The notes under the pieces were generated by a model. The model saw nothing but the letters and a program-made list of their open reading frames with translations. It was not told the origin of the DNA and ran no database searches. From contig JAJDEF010000043.1 of assembly GCA_029259945.1 (NCBI GenBank), forward strand, positions 62,001-126,000: DNA of 64,000 nucleotides. The letters are read 5' to 3'. A program made the position numbers and the translations under genes. Source of the stretch: Planctomycetota bacterium. GTDB lineage: Bacteria; Planctomycetota; Planctomycetia; Pirellulales; Lacipirellulaceae. Below are positions 49,000 through 57,628 of this stretch, piece by piece; the stretch's first letter is position 1, and every line of letters starts with the position of its first letter.

Positions 49000-49515
49000 A
49001 TGATGTCGAACGGGGCGTTAGCCAATTTGCCAATTTTCTCGGGCATGTGTGACCAAGAGCGTAAAGAAGCGCTCGGCATGGCCAAACAGGTAGAGGTGAA
49101 GCGAGGGGAGTTTATTATTCGCCAGGGAAACCTGGTGCAAAATCTGTGGTTTATTCTTGCCGGAAACTGCCAAGTGACGTGCCGTACGGAGGCCGGGTGC
49201 CAAGTGAATTTGGACGAGTTGGGCCCTGGTATTCAGTTTGGCGAGATGTCGTTTTTTCACGAGGCACCGCATTCTGCCGACGTGATTGCGTTGACCGACA
49301 TGGAGTTACTTTGTTTGTCGCGAGAAGACTACGACCGGCTTTGCGTCCGCAAGAACCCAATTGCCTTTAAGCTGGCCCTCAACAGTCTGTCGCAACTCTC
49401 CAACCGGCTTCGCCGCACCGACCAATGGATCACGAATTTGGTATGCAACGAAGACCATCACCCCACGCCAAGCGAATGGACCTCGTTCCGCGAGATCGTT
49501 TTCCGGGGTGGATAG
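49000..49515 (+). CDS. Cyclic-nucleotide-binding domain protein without DNA-binding domain
   Basis: 171 residues. The N-terminal and central part is a cNMP-binding beta-roll of the CRP family (FIIRQGNLVQNLWFIL, GIQFGEMSFFHEAPHSADV; the phosphate-binding cassette has GEMSFF). After the central helix (LALNSLSQLSNRL) the protein ends without a winged helix, so it is not a CRP-type activator by itself. It may regulate a partner through protein contact. GAGG precedes the ATG (49000; a second ATG follows at 49003). Confidence 0.82.
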   Translation: MMSNGALANLPIFSGMCDQERKEALGMAKQVEVKRGEFIIRQGNLVQNLWFILAGNCQVTCRTEAGCQVNLDELGPGIQFGEMSFFHEAPHSADVIALTDMELLCLSREDYDRLCVRKNPIAFKLALNSLSQLSNRLRRTDQWITNLVCNEDHHPTPSEWTSFREIVFRGG

Positions 49516-50055
49516 GTTGGAAAAAAGGGAACCACAGATAAACGCGGATTTACGCTGATATAATGAAGAATAGAAAAATTGCGGAATGGCTCAATTGGAT
49601 GCCATTCACTGTGGTGTGCATCATCCTCTTGCTTCAGTAGTTCCAGGTTCGATCACTCTGAGACAATCGCCGCAAGGCTAATACCCCAACGGGGTTACCC
49701 ATCGTAGCCCAGGGTAAGCGGCGAAGCCGCGCCACCCTGGGTACCTGTTGGTTGAAGAGAGAAGAACCCTGAAGGGGTTCCACAAATTGAGCCATCTCGG
49801 ATTTTGTTTGTGTAACCCCTTCAGGGTAAGTTTTTTTTGGCACTCTAAACCCAGGATGCGCTCACTTTGTTCGCGACCCTGGGCTACGTTGTGCAACGCC
49901 TTCGGCGTAAAACTTGTGCCATGTACTGTTGGGCATTTCCAAAATTTGGAACTACCGACTTTTATTTTCGTAGTCGACCGGGAACAATGGGGGTTCCCCT
50001 CATTCAGAAAAATTGTAAACCACTAGCCGTTTTGCGACAACGATTGAAATCTCTT
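49516..50055. other. Repeat-rich gene-free stretch
   Basis: 540 bases before hisD. The region 49681-49920 holds AACCCTGAAGGGGTT (49766-49780) and its complement AACCCCTTCAGGGT (49814-49827), CCCAGGGT/ACCCTGGG, and ACGCCTTCGGCGT. Open frames running through it toward hisD are products of the repeats. Confidence 0.6.
49681..49920. repeat. Cluster of nested palindromes
   Basis: Several short palindromes and inverted pairs: CCCAGGGT with ACCCTGGG (49709-49742), ACCCTGAAGGGGTT with AACCCCTTCAGGGT, and a terminal ACGCCTTCGGCGT. The nesting suggests an intergenic repeat cassette rather than a protein gene. Confidence 0.6.
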
Positions 50056-51423
50056 ATGCCCGCTGAAGTGAACATTCAACGCATTGATACGAGCGATCCT
50101 GGGGCCGCCGAGCAAATTGCTCGGCTACGGGCGAAGCTTTCTCCTGAGGGCGACGTGGTGAGCGAAGCGGGGCGAAAGAAGACAATCGAGGTTTTTGGCG
50201 AGGCGCTTTCGCCCGTGCAAACGGTGGAGCGAATTTGTGGTGATGTACGGCAGCAGGGGCTTGCCGCCGTTTTAGATTACACGTCAAAACTCGACGGTGC
50301 GGAAATCGCGCCGGCGACCCTACGCGTTTCAGCCCAAGAACTTATCGCTGCCCATGACGCTGCTGATTCGGAATTTCTTGAGACCGTTCGACGGATTCGA
50401 GGAAATATTCTTCGGTTTCAAAAAGCGATACTTCACACCGAAGTGACCGTCGAGATTCCTGAGGGAGGGTATCTACGGCATCGCTATTTGCCTCTCGAGC
50501 GTATTGGAGTTTGTGTGCCTGGCGGGGCGGCGGCTTACCCGTCGACCGTGTTGATGACGGCGGTGCCAGCCCAGGCGGCGGGTGTGGAGCAGATTGTGGT
50601 CGTGGCGCCACCGACGGCGTTCGGTTCTTACAACCAAGACATGCTGGCTACCTGCCACGAACTTGGCATCACCGAAGTTTATCGCATCGGCGGTGCCCAA
50701 GCGGTGGCGGCTATGGCTTACGGCGTTGCCGGTTTGCCGAAGGTCGACAAAATTGTTGGCCCGGGCAATTTGTTCGTGGCATTGGCCAAGAAGCACGTCT
50801 TTGGGACGGTGGACATCGATTCGATTGCCGGCCCTAGCGAGGTGGTGGTGATAGCCGACGAAAGTTCGCGGGCTGATTTTGTTGCGGCAGAACTCATCAC
50901 CCAAGCCGAACATGCACCTGGCTCGAGTGTCTTGATTACCTGGGATGAATCGTTGGCAAATCGAGTGGCTGCAGAGATAACTGGACAACTCGCAGGGCTC
51001 GAGCGTGGTGACTTAGCCCGCCAGTCGCTTGAAGAGTTTGGCGCGATTATCGTGGTTGCCGACCGTGATGAGGCCGCTGAGTTAACCAATCAACTAGCGC
51101 CAGAGCACTTGCAGATTTCTTGCGACGAGGGCGAGGACATGGTCGAGGCCATTCGACACGCGGGAGCCATTTTTGTCGGGCCCTACAGCCCTGTGGCGGT
51201 TGGCGACTATGCGGCAGGCCCTTCGCATGTGTTGCCCACGGGAGCCACGGCCCGTTTCGCGAGCGGACTCTCGTCGAACGATTTTTTGCGTTCGGGCAGT
51301 GTGATTCAGTTTAACCAAGAAGGCCTTGAGTCGGTGGCTGATGATATTGTGTTGATGGCCACCAAAGAAAGCTTGACCGCCCATGCGGCGAGTGTGCGAA
51401 TTCGAACACGAGATGAACCGTAA
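50056..51423 (+). CDS. hisD: Histidinol dehydrogenase
   Basis: 455 residues from ATG 50056; the frame extends upstream through palindromic repeats, which argues against the longer form. It performs the last two oxidations of histidine synthesis. Family signatures: GPGNLFVALAKKHVFG, IDSIAGPSEVVVIAD, ITQAEHAPGS (zinc and catalytic His/Glu) and LAPEHLQI. The 25 or so extra residues at the N-terminus relative to E. coli HisD are a plausible extension. hisC follows after 265 bases holding a long inverted repeat, an unusual spacing for a his operon. Confidence 0.94.
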   Translation: MPAEVNIQRIDTSDPGAAEQIARLRAKLSPEGDVVSEAGRKKTIEVFGEALSPVQTVERICGDVRQQGLAAVLDYTSKLDGAEIAPATLRVSAQELIAAHDAADSEFLETVRRIRGNILRFQKAILHTEVTVEIPEGGYLRHRYLPLERIGVCVPGGAAAYPSTVLMTAVPAQAAGVEQIVVVAPPTAFGSYNQDMLATCHELGITEVYRIGGAQAVAAMAYGVAGLPKVDKIVGPGNLFVALAKKHVFGTVDIDSIAGPSEVVVIADESSRADFVAAELITQAEHAPGSSVLITWDESLANRVAAEITGQLAGLERGDLARQSLEEFGAIIVVADRDEAAELTNQLAPEHLQISCDEGEDMVEAIRHAGAIFVGPYSPVAVGDYAAGPSHVLPTGATARFASGLSSNDFLRSGSVIQFNQEGLESVADDIVLMATKESLTAHAASVRIRTRDEP

Positions 51424-51464
51424 TGTTGAGCTGTCGTTCGTAGGACCAGGGGCAGAAACGAATG

Positions 51465-51638
51465 TCTCTCGCAAAGGCGCAAAGAAAGTAGAAAGTAATG
51501 TGAATCACGCAGAGCCGCAGAGACGGCAGAGAAAAAGTGTTGGGAACTAAAAACTAGTAAATATCAAAATGCTGACTGTTGGAAGGTCGTGTTCGGTTGA
51601 TTCAATTTACTCTGCTGTCTCTGCGCCTTTGCGAGAGA
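51465..51638. repeat. Long inverted repeat between hisD and hisC
   Basis: TCTCTCGCAAAGGCGCA (51465-51481) is the exact reverse complement of 51622-51638, a perfect 17-bp arm pair; inner segments CGCAGAG and CTCTGC pair further. The whole element fills most of the spacer between two histidine genes. It belongs to the same broad class as the CACAGAG repeats. Confidence 0.75.
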
Positions 51639-51688
51639 TTTTTAAGCAACCCAATGACTTTGCCCATTACCGATAAAGATAACGTTCT

Positions 51689-52744
51689 ATGAATTTCTTT
51701 CGATCTAACATTGCTGCGATGGCGGGCTATGTTCCGGGTGAACAGCCGCAGGGTGGCAAGTTTATTAAGCTGAATACTAATGAGAATCCTTATCCCTGTT
51801 CGGCAAAAGTGCGGGCAGCCATTGGACGGGCGGTGCAGGCCGGTCTGCAAAAATACCCAGACTCGACGGCGACCGCCTTTCGTATTCGGGCTGCGGAGTT
51901 GTATGGCGTTGAGCCGGATTGGATTCTTTGCGGCAACGGCAGCGACGATATTCTTACGATTGTCACGCGCGCTTTTGTCGATGCGGGCGATCATGTTCGA
52001 TTTTCTCGTCCTAGCTACACGCTCTATCAGACTTTGGCCGAGATTCAGGGGGCGAAGTGCCACGTGGTCGACTACCAAGCTGACTGGTCGTTGGGCGAGG
52101 ATTTTGCCAAGCACTGCGACAAGCTACGACTCGCCTATTTGGCCAACCCGAATAGCCCTTCGGGCACAGTTATTCCGCCCGACAAGGTGGCACGCATCGC
52201 CGACGCCCTGCCCTGCCCTTTGCTGGTGGACGAAGCGTATGCCGACTTTGCAGAGACCGACTGCCTTGGGTTGGTGGCGGCAAACGAAAAAATTATGGTC
52301 ACGCGAACGCTTAGCAAATCGTATGCACTAGCCGGGCTACGATTCGGTTTTTTGATTGCACAACCCCAAGTTATTCGAGAGCTTTCCAAAGTGAAAGATT
52401 CGTACAATTGCGATGCACTCTCGATCGCGGGTGCAACCGCCGCGATTGACGATCAGGCTTGGTTCGAGCAAACTCGCGCCGCGGTGCTTTCGACGCGTTC
52501 AAAACTTGCGGAGCAGCTCAAGACGCTTGGTTTCGAGTGTGTCGAGTCGCAGGCGAATTTTGTTTGGTGTCGGCACCCTAGCCACCCGTCGGAGCAGCTT
52601 TATCAGCGTCTGAAAGCGGAGGGCGTGTTGATTCGCTATCTCGAGTTCGGCGACTGGGGCGATGGGCTGCGGATTACCGTCGGCACGGATGAGCAAATTG
52701 ATGCCTTTTTGGCAATTCTTAAGGCGATGGTTATTAGGCGCTAG
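51689..52744 (+). CDS. hisC: Histidinol-phosphate aminotransferase
   Basis: 351 residues. PLP class I/II aminotransferase that converts imidazole-acetol phosphate and glutamate to histidinol phosphate. KLNTNENPYPCS at the N-terminus is the HisC substrate-binding motif; the PLP lysine is in TRTLSKSYALAGLR; GNGSDDILTI and LANPNSPSGT are further signatures. The last codons (VIRR) lie in a duplicated TTATTAGGCG segment that continues past the stop, so the C-terminus may have been altered by the repeat. Confidence 0.94.
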   Translation: MNFFRSNIAAMAGYVPGEQPQGGKFIKLNTNENPYPCSAKVRAAIGRAVQAGLQKYPDSTATAFRIRAAELYGVEPDWILCGNGSDDILTIVTRAFVDAGDHVRFSRPSYTLYQTLAEIQGAKCHVVDYQADWSLGEDFAKHCDKLRLAYLANPNSPSGTVIPPDKVARIADALPCPLLVDEAYADFAETDCLGLVAANEKIMVTRTLSKSYALAGLRFGFLIAQPQVIRELSKVKDSYNCDALSIAGATAAIDDQAWFEQTRAAVLSTRSKLAEQLKTLGFECVESQANFVWCRHPSHPSEQLYQRLKAEGVLIRYLEFGDWGDGLRITVGTDEQIDAFLAILKAMVIRR

Positions 52745-52772
52745 TTATTAGGCGCGAGGCGCGAGGCGCGAG
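52731..52772. repeat. Short tandem repeat spanning the end of hisC
   Basis: TTATTAGGCG occurs at 52731-52740 and 52745-52754, and three units of GGCGCGA follow at 52751-52771. The stop codon of hisC (TAG at 52742-52744) is between the two TTATTAGGCG copies. Confidence 0.75.
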
Positions 52773-53072
52773 TTAAAAAAATCTTGCCGGGTGCTCAAAA
52801 AACCGTGGCTAGCGCCATGCGGCTAATGTAGTTAAGGCGTTAGAGCGTCTTCTAGTTATGCCTGTAACGTCTGTGCCGGTTTTATCTTTGGCGGGCGTTG
52901 TTTTTTTACAACTTTTTTCCCCTGGGGGCGTTGTGTTTTCGCAACGTGACGTACCCTTGTACAGGCGTGCGGTCTATTGACTGTTGGTAAGAGAACGACC
53001 ATTGGATCAGCGACGCCTTCCTGCCTGAACTCCCTCCCCCCCCCTCCCCCGAAGTCGTAGGAATTGGAATCT
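52745..53072. other. Gene-free stretch
   Basis: 328 bases between hisC and the Cys-rich hydrolase. After the tandem repeat there is T-rich sequence and a C-rich run (53031-53050) just before the next ribosome binding site. No gene. Confidence 0.5.
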
Positions 53073-54227
53073 ATGAACGGCTCCTTGGTGCGCGCTTTGT
53101 TATCTGGTGGTCTACTGCGTTTGACCGTAGTGATTCTCGCCTTGTTGGCTGTCTATCCCACGGTGGCTGCGGCTCAGTACTGCACTCGTGATGAATGTGA
53201 TGAGTGCAACCTGTGGAATTGCTGCCTCCGCTGTTGCCACGAATTGCCAGAGCTTTGGCTGGTGAATACCCGTTGTGCGCCACGGTGCAGCAATCTCGAC
53301 GCGGGATTCAACTGTATTCGATTCAAACGATGGGACCGGTGCCGTTGCTGCTGGGTGAAGGAGAGCGTGGAATCGTTTATTGCGCAAGAAGCGTCGATGC
53401 CCACGTTATTTTATTCGCATGGGAATAGTCTCAATCATAAGAACGCGATGAAATCGTGTTGGCTAATCTACGAAAAGATGCGGTGTTGTCCTGGGAGGAA
53501 GCGGCTTGTTTTCTGGTCGTGGCCGGCGGAGCGGGTTTATAAGACCGAAAGGCTTCGCGTTCGAGAAATGATCAAAAAGAATTTGCGTATTAAATATGTC
53601 TACTCCGATTATCAAGGCTACTATATGGCCAAGTTGGTCGATCGAATGAGTCTGTCACAGCGAGTGATGGTTTCTGGGCATAGTTATGGGGCGATCAGTG
53701 CTGCTGCAGCGCTGCATTATCTTGGCGGGGGCTGTTTGAAGGGCCTTACGCTGGCGGGCGCTAAGCCGGTGGAACGACCGAACTTGCGTGCCGCGATTAT
53801 TTCGGGTGCGTTTGATAACGATACGATGATCCCAGGGCACCGCTATGGGCAAGCTTTTGTTGCAGCAGAGAAGATACTAATCACCCGTAATTGCCACGAC
53901 AAGACGCTGAAAAAGTGGCCCAAGACCTCCTGGACCGGGCGTCCAGCGATTGGGGTGACGGGGATCAACGCGAATTGCTTAGGCGACTTGCGTCCGAAGC
54001 TTTGCCAACAGACGGTGTATCCCGAGGTGGGGCGTTCGCACTACCTGAAGCCCCATTTGAAGACCACACGATTTGTGTCGGCCCTTTGCTGTCTGTCGTT
54101 TCCCAATTGCAGCCAGTGTGCTGCACCGTCCTTCGCTCGGAAAACCTCTTCAATCAAGGTTGGTGATCGGCTTACGCCAGAAGAGTTTCCGGAGTTAATC
54201 GGTGCGAAGCCGACGCGGCGGCGATAA
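53073..54227 (+). CDS. Secreted Cys-rich alpha/beta-hydrolase-like protein
   Basis: 384 residues from ATG 53073 (AGGA upstream). Signal peptide ends near VAAAQ (about residue 33). The next 60 residues contain 13 cysteines (DECDECNLWNCCLRCC, then RCAPRC, DRCRCCW); 24 cysteines are present in total, which is exceptional for a bacterial protein. A GHSYGA nucleophile elbow (about residue 203) and an HG motif (FYSHGNS, about residue 113) mark an alpha/beta hydrolase fold; a late His (GRSHYL) could complete the triad. The C-terminal 50 residues again have CCLSFPNCSQC. The many Cys suggest disulfide bonding outside the cell. Substrate unknown. Confidence 0.8.
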   Translation: MNGSLVRALLSGGLLRLTVVILALLAVYPTVAAAQYCTRDECDECNLWNCCLRCCHELPELWLVNTRCAPRCSNLDAGFNCIRFKRWDRCRCCWVKESVESFIAQEASMPTLFYSHGNSLNHKNAMKSCWLIYEKMRCCPGRKRLVFWSWPAERVYKTERLRVREMIKKNLRIKYVYSDYQGYYMAKLVDRMSLSQRVMVSGHSYGAISAAAALHYLGGGCLKGLTLAGAKPVERPNLRAAIISGAFDNDTMIPGHRYGQAFVAAEKILITRNCHDKTLKKWPKTSWTGRPAIGVTGINANCLGDLRPKLCQQTVYPEVGRSHYLKPHLKTTRFVSALCCLSFPNCSQCAAPSFARKTSSIKVGDRLTPEEFPELIGAKPTRRR

Positions 54228-54278
54228 GGAACTAGTCGAAAAGAACTCCGATTTTTCAGCGAAGGCCGTCCGAGTAGA

Positions 54279-54417
54279 AACCACGGAGTCACGGCGGGCA
54301 CGGAGAAAGTAAATAGAATTCTCGGCTTGCCACAGCAAAAAATCTGGGGCCCTGCATTAGTCGTGATGGCAGAGCATTCGGTGATTTATTCCTCTGTGTC
54401 CCCCGTGTCTCTGTGGT
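54279..54417. repeat. Inverted repeat of the CACAGAG class
   Basis: AACCACGGAGTCACGGCG (from 54279) pairs imperfectly with the right arm around CCCCGTGTCTCTGTGGT (54400-54416). It lies between the convergent hydrolase genes. Confidence 0.6.
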
Positions 54418-54452
54418 GAATCCAAGACGGTGAACCGATTCTATTCGGCGAG

Positions 54453-55478
54453 CTATTTTTGCCCAACTGGTTGCGCAGCGACCTCGGTGATGGGGCGTTT
54501 GGCGCGGGGTGAGACAAAGTAGCCCTTCTGCAAAAAGCGCAAGGTGTATTGCTGGACTTGCTCGTTCTTGGGCAGGGTTTGGTGGATGCCTTTGACTTGG
54601 GCAAAATCGGCAGCGCCGACGAGCCTCGACGTGTCGACGGAGAGCAGCATGTCGTCGTCGCCTGGGATCATGGGGAGGTATCCTTCGTCATCGCCAGTGC
54701 CGCCTACGATGATTCCAAAATCAAAGCTGGGCGTGGCGAGACGTTGCTCTAGCGATTGCCAACCTTTGCCTGGCGCCAACTGCTGCACGGCTTCGCCTCC
54801 AAAGAGTTGGGCAAGCTTGTTGTCGGCAAATTTGTCGGCTACCGAGGCGCCATGATTCGGGGGCGCGATCATGACAAATCGCTTATAGGTAATTTGCGGC
54901 TGCTGAGACGCTGGCAACGAGGCGAGATCGTTGAGGCAATGCCGAATGACGACGTTGCCCATGCTGTGAGCCACGAAGCTGATGGTCTCGACGCCTTCGA
55001 GATGGTGAATGACGTTGGCGAGGGAGTGTGCGTGGTCGCCGATGTCGTTCATTGTCGAGGGGTATCCGACGTTGACGACTGCGGTGTTGCCCTCGTCTTG
55101 AATGTACTCAGACAAGCTGTCCATCCACTGCCGACTGGCTCCCAGACCGTGAACGACGATCACGACTTCTTTGGGAAGCGGGGCGAGCTGCTTCTCGGTT
55201 TTCACTGTTTCTAGCTCTTCGAGGCAATGTTCGAACGTGCCGAAGGCATAACGCCGATCATCGGGGGTAATCAGACGGTAGTGTCCGATCACCGCACTTT
55301 TTTGAATTCGCCAGTTTTGATAGACGACTTCGTCGGACCAAGTGAAACGGCCGCCCAAGGTTTTGCTGCCCATGCCGAACAAGCCAGGCTCGGCTGGGGC
55401 GGCTGTGTAGAGCAGCGCCACAAGAAAGAGACTTTCAAGGACAAGAAGTGCCAGCCAATTTTTTCGATGACGTCTCAC
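54453..55478 (-). CDS. Alpha/beta hydrolase, lipase/esterase-like
   Basis: 341 residues from GTG 55478, chosen because GGAGG lies 9 bases upstream and the frame further up lacks a ribosome binding site. An N-terminal membrane segment (LALLVLESLFLVALLYTAAP) suggests a signal anchor or signal peptide. The hydrolase core has VVHGLGASRQW (oxyanion loop) and FVAHSMGNVVIRH (GxSxG-type elbow, here AHSMGN); the fold resembles LipA and PGAP1-like esterases. Between them are a long helical region and NVGYPSTMNDIGDHA. It lies convergent with the Cys-rich hydrolase at 53073; substrate unknown. Confidence 0.85.
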   Translation of the reverse strand: MRRHRKNWLALLVLESLFLVALLYTAAPAEPGLFGMGSKTLGGRFTWSDEVVYQNWRIQKSAVIGHYRLITPDDRRYAFGTFEHCLEELETVKTEKQLAPLPKEVVIVVHGLGASRQWMDSLSEYIQDEGNTAVVNVGYPSTMNDIGDHAHSLANVIHHLEGVETISFVAHSMGNVVIRHCLNDLASLPASQQPQITYKRFVMIAPPNHGASVADKFADNKLAQLFGGEAVQQLAPGKGWQSLEQRLATPSFDFGIIVGGTGDDEGYLPMIPGDDDMLLSVDTSRLVGAADFAQVKGIHQTLPKNEQVQQYTLRFLQKGYFVSPRAKRPITEVAAQPVGQK

Positions 55479-55639
55479 GACGATTTTCCTCCAACTCTGT
55501 GTTGATTTCGCGACCAAGCGATTGATTGTACAGCCTCGCAGAGGGCTGGCCAACGACTAACGCAGCCTCGTTTGATACGAAAATGCGAGGGTCTAGGTTC
55601 GCTAGCAGGTGGGGAGGCTTAATCGATGGAAGGGTATTT

Positions 55640-55662
55640 CGGACCAGGATGGCCCGGCTATA
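55640..55662 (+). repeat. REP-like palindrome, copy C
   Basis: CGGACCAGGATGGCCCGGCT followed by ATA. One arm base differs (A opposite C), leaving a G-U-type pair on the opposite strand. Lies at the stop codon of the ASPIC-dockerin remnant. Confidence 0.75.
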
Positions 55663-56242
55663 GACGTTTTCTTGGGACGTGCGTGCGGAATCTTTGGGGC
55701 CACAAGCATGTCAGCAGGACTAGGGTAAGGGTGGTTGGCTCGGGAACCGCTGTGGCAGCCGAAGGCAAACTCGAGAGCGTTGATTTGCCTATATTGCGTT
55801 GCCAATTGAGAAAATCGACTCCGTCGACATCTCCATCTTGGTCAGTATCTCCGTTGGTGTGCAGCGCTCCGGATGACATGCCGAAGCCGACCTGCCAATT
55901 GGCCAAGTCGGCAGAATCAACATCCCCGTCCTGATCGAAGTCGCCCAGCAACTCGGTGAGCGCGAGAAATTGGTCTGCTGAAACGATCAATTGCTCACGA
56001 CGACCGCTGGGCCAAAGGACTTCAACCATCGCCGAGGTGCCCAAGCCTAAACCGAATTCCAGATCTAGGCTGCTGGAGCCGGAGAGGACTTCTCGTAGTA
56101 AGCGTTCGTTGGGTTGAAGAATGCCATCGCCGTCCAAATCGGCTAAGACATAAACGCAGTCTTCTGAATCTGCGTTGCTGTCACTTGGCATGGCTTCACG
56201 TTTTGTGAGCCGATGAGCGCGGCGAAGTGTGCGTATCCGCAC
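55658..56242 (-). pseudogene. 5'-truncated ASPIC/UnbV-dockerin-PEP-CTERM protein remnant
   Basis: The open frame of 194 codons has no signal peptide and begins in the middle of a domain. Residues about 50-85 (REVLSGSSSLDLEFGLG, VEVLWPSGRREQL) match the ASPIC/UnbV domain that normally follows several FG-GAP/VCBS repeats. Then two dockerin-like loops (DFDQDGDVDSAD and DTDQDGDVDGVD) and a PEP-CTERM tail (VPEPTTLTLVLLT, RFRTHVPRKRL) are intact. The N-terminal beta-propeller and signal peptide are missing, and upstream sequence does not encode them in any frame I could follow, so this is probably a gene remnant. Confidence 0.65.
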
Positions 56243-56958
56243 ACTTAGGAAGTCGCCTACTCACGACTGTGTGAACTTGGCAATGAATCTATTGATTATT
56301 GATTGCAAACAGTTGACTCAACTTTTATGGTTCGCTATAACGCGGTTATGTTGGTAGAGTTTAGCGCCGTAAGATTTTGTATGTTTGGTTGCTACGTCAA
56401 AAACTCTAACGCGATTAACACCCAGGTTGTCTAATGTTCTACCGCTCGGCGGGTCTATTCCAAGACTGGTTTTGTTAGCGGTTCGAAATCTCGTTGTCGG
56501 TTTGCGGTACAAGTTTCCCTACGAGGGTTTCCCGTCTCGCTTGCCGTTGTCGAGTTCTTTCGCTGGGCTCAACCCTCTTTGGACGACCTCAATCCGTTCG
56601 GCCGCTCGCTGTGCCTTTTGGTATAGCATTTGCGGATTTCTTTGCTAGACGTTTTTCGCGTCCGTTCGAAACCGGCATACCGTCGGGCTCGGCGCAGGTC
56701 ACATCGCAACTTGGAGACACCACTATGCGTACTGGGGGAGGTGCTATTTGATTGAACGAGAACGTTTACAGGAAGAAAAGCTTAATTTTTCTGAAAACTG
56801 ATCTCCTGCGTGGCGGTGAAATCACCTTTTGATTCAATTATTGGAATCGGCGCAACTTGTTCGATGCAACGTAGCATAAGCGAGTAATACATTTTGTTGG
56901 AGGCAGTTCAAAAAGCGGGCAGCACATCGCCCGCGTCCTTAGATATGGAGTGTTTGCT
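56243..56958. other. Long leader region with strong promoter
   Basis: 716 bases between the ASPIC remnant and a PEP-CTERM gene. A near-consensus promoter lies at 56313-56341, more than 600 bases before the start codon. The interval has no gene; it could hold a non-coding RNA or be a remnant of the missing 5' part of the neighbour. Confidence 0.5.
56313..56341 (+). promoter_or_regulatory. Strong candidate sigma-70 promoter
   Basis: TTGACT, 17 bases, TATAAC: five of six and five of six matches to the -35 and -10 consensus with ideal spacing. It reads toward the PEP-CTERM gene at 56959 or a non-coding transcript. Confidence 0.6.
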
Positions 56959-57546
56959 ATGAGACAGTATAGTGTGATTTTGATTCTTCTTTTGGTCGCA
57001 AGTCTGGCCAGCGGCGTTGCAAATGCCACGATTATAACTGGTTCGCAGATCACGAATGCGGGCCAAAACATGACGGTCGACCTGACAATCGACACGGTCT
57101 TGAATACGGTCTCGCTCGAAGTGACCGGGCCGGAAGCAGTTTGGTTTGGTGTAGGGTTCGAACCGTTGACACATCCAGGCGGCCCAACCACCTACTCGGT
57201 TATTACTTTGGGAGGGGCGTTCGCACCAGACGTCGAGGAGTGGGAACTCGGCACCAGTGGCCCGGTCGCCTTGCTGGCTGATTCACTCTCTGTGGACTCG
57301 AATACCGTGAGTGCCGGAGTGCGCACCGTGCAATTGTCTGGTCTCCAGGCTGGAGCCAACTACTCCTTTCCAACGATCCCGAAGACGATGGATATTTCCT
57401 GGGCCTATGGAAGCGGCGGTGGCTTCGCCTTCCACGCAGGCCGGGGGGAAACGACACTTTTACTAAGTGAAGTCCCCGAACCGAGCACGTTGCTATTGCT
57501 GGGTATCGCCGGATTGGGGGTTTGTTCTCTTAATAGAAGGCGTTAA
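56959..57546 (+). CDS. PEP-CTERM secreted protein with DOMON-like domain
   Basis: 195 residues from ATG 56959 (GGAG 8 bases upstream; a GTG three codons earlier is less likely). Signal peptide ends near GVANA. The mature domain begins with TIITGSQITNAG and has VWFGVGFEP and AYGSGGGFAFHAGRGETTLLL, a pattern resembling DOMON domains, which bind haem or sugar; the assignment is tentative. The tail VPEPSTLLLLGIAGLGV and LNRRR is a PEP-CTERM signal. A strong terminator follows 54 bases after the stop. Confidence 0.82.
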   Translation: MRQYSVILILLLVASLASGVANATIITGSQITNAGQNMTVDLTIDTVLNTVSLEVTGPEAVWFGVGFEPLTHPGGPTTYSVITLGGAFAPDVEEWELGTSGPVALLADSLSVDSNTVSAGVRTVQLSGLQAGANYSFPTIPKTMDISWAYGSGGGFAFHAGRGETTLLLSEVPEPSTLLLLGIAGLGVCSLNRRR

Positions 57547-57599
57547 GTCCATCCGGACTTGAACAGTCCATCAGGCCTTTCTCAGGGTCTGCGGCTCGG

Positions 57600-57628
57600 C
57601 ACGGCCAGGAGTTACCCTGGCCGTGTTT
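57600..57628 (+). terminator. Terminator hairpin after PEP-CTERM gene
   Basis: CACGGCCAGG (57600-57609) and CCTGGCCGTG (57616-57625) form a perfect 10-bp stem with a 6-base loop, followed by TTTCT. Confidence 0.75.

Noticed and set aside
49867-50055. N-terminal extension of hisD
   Set aside because: The 63 extra codons cross a cluster of palindromes and are not part of the HisD family; the ATG at 50056 is preferred.
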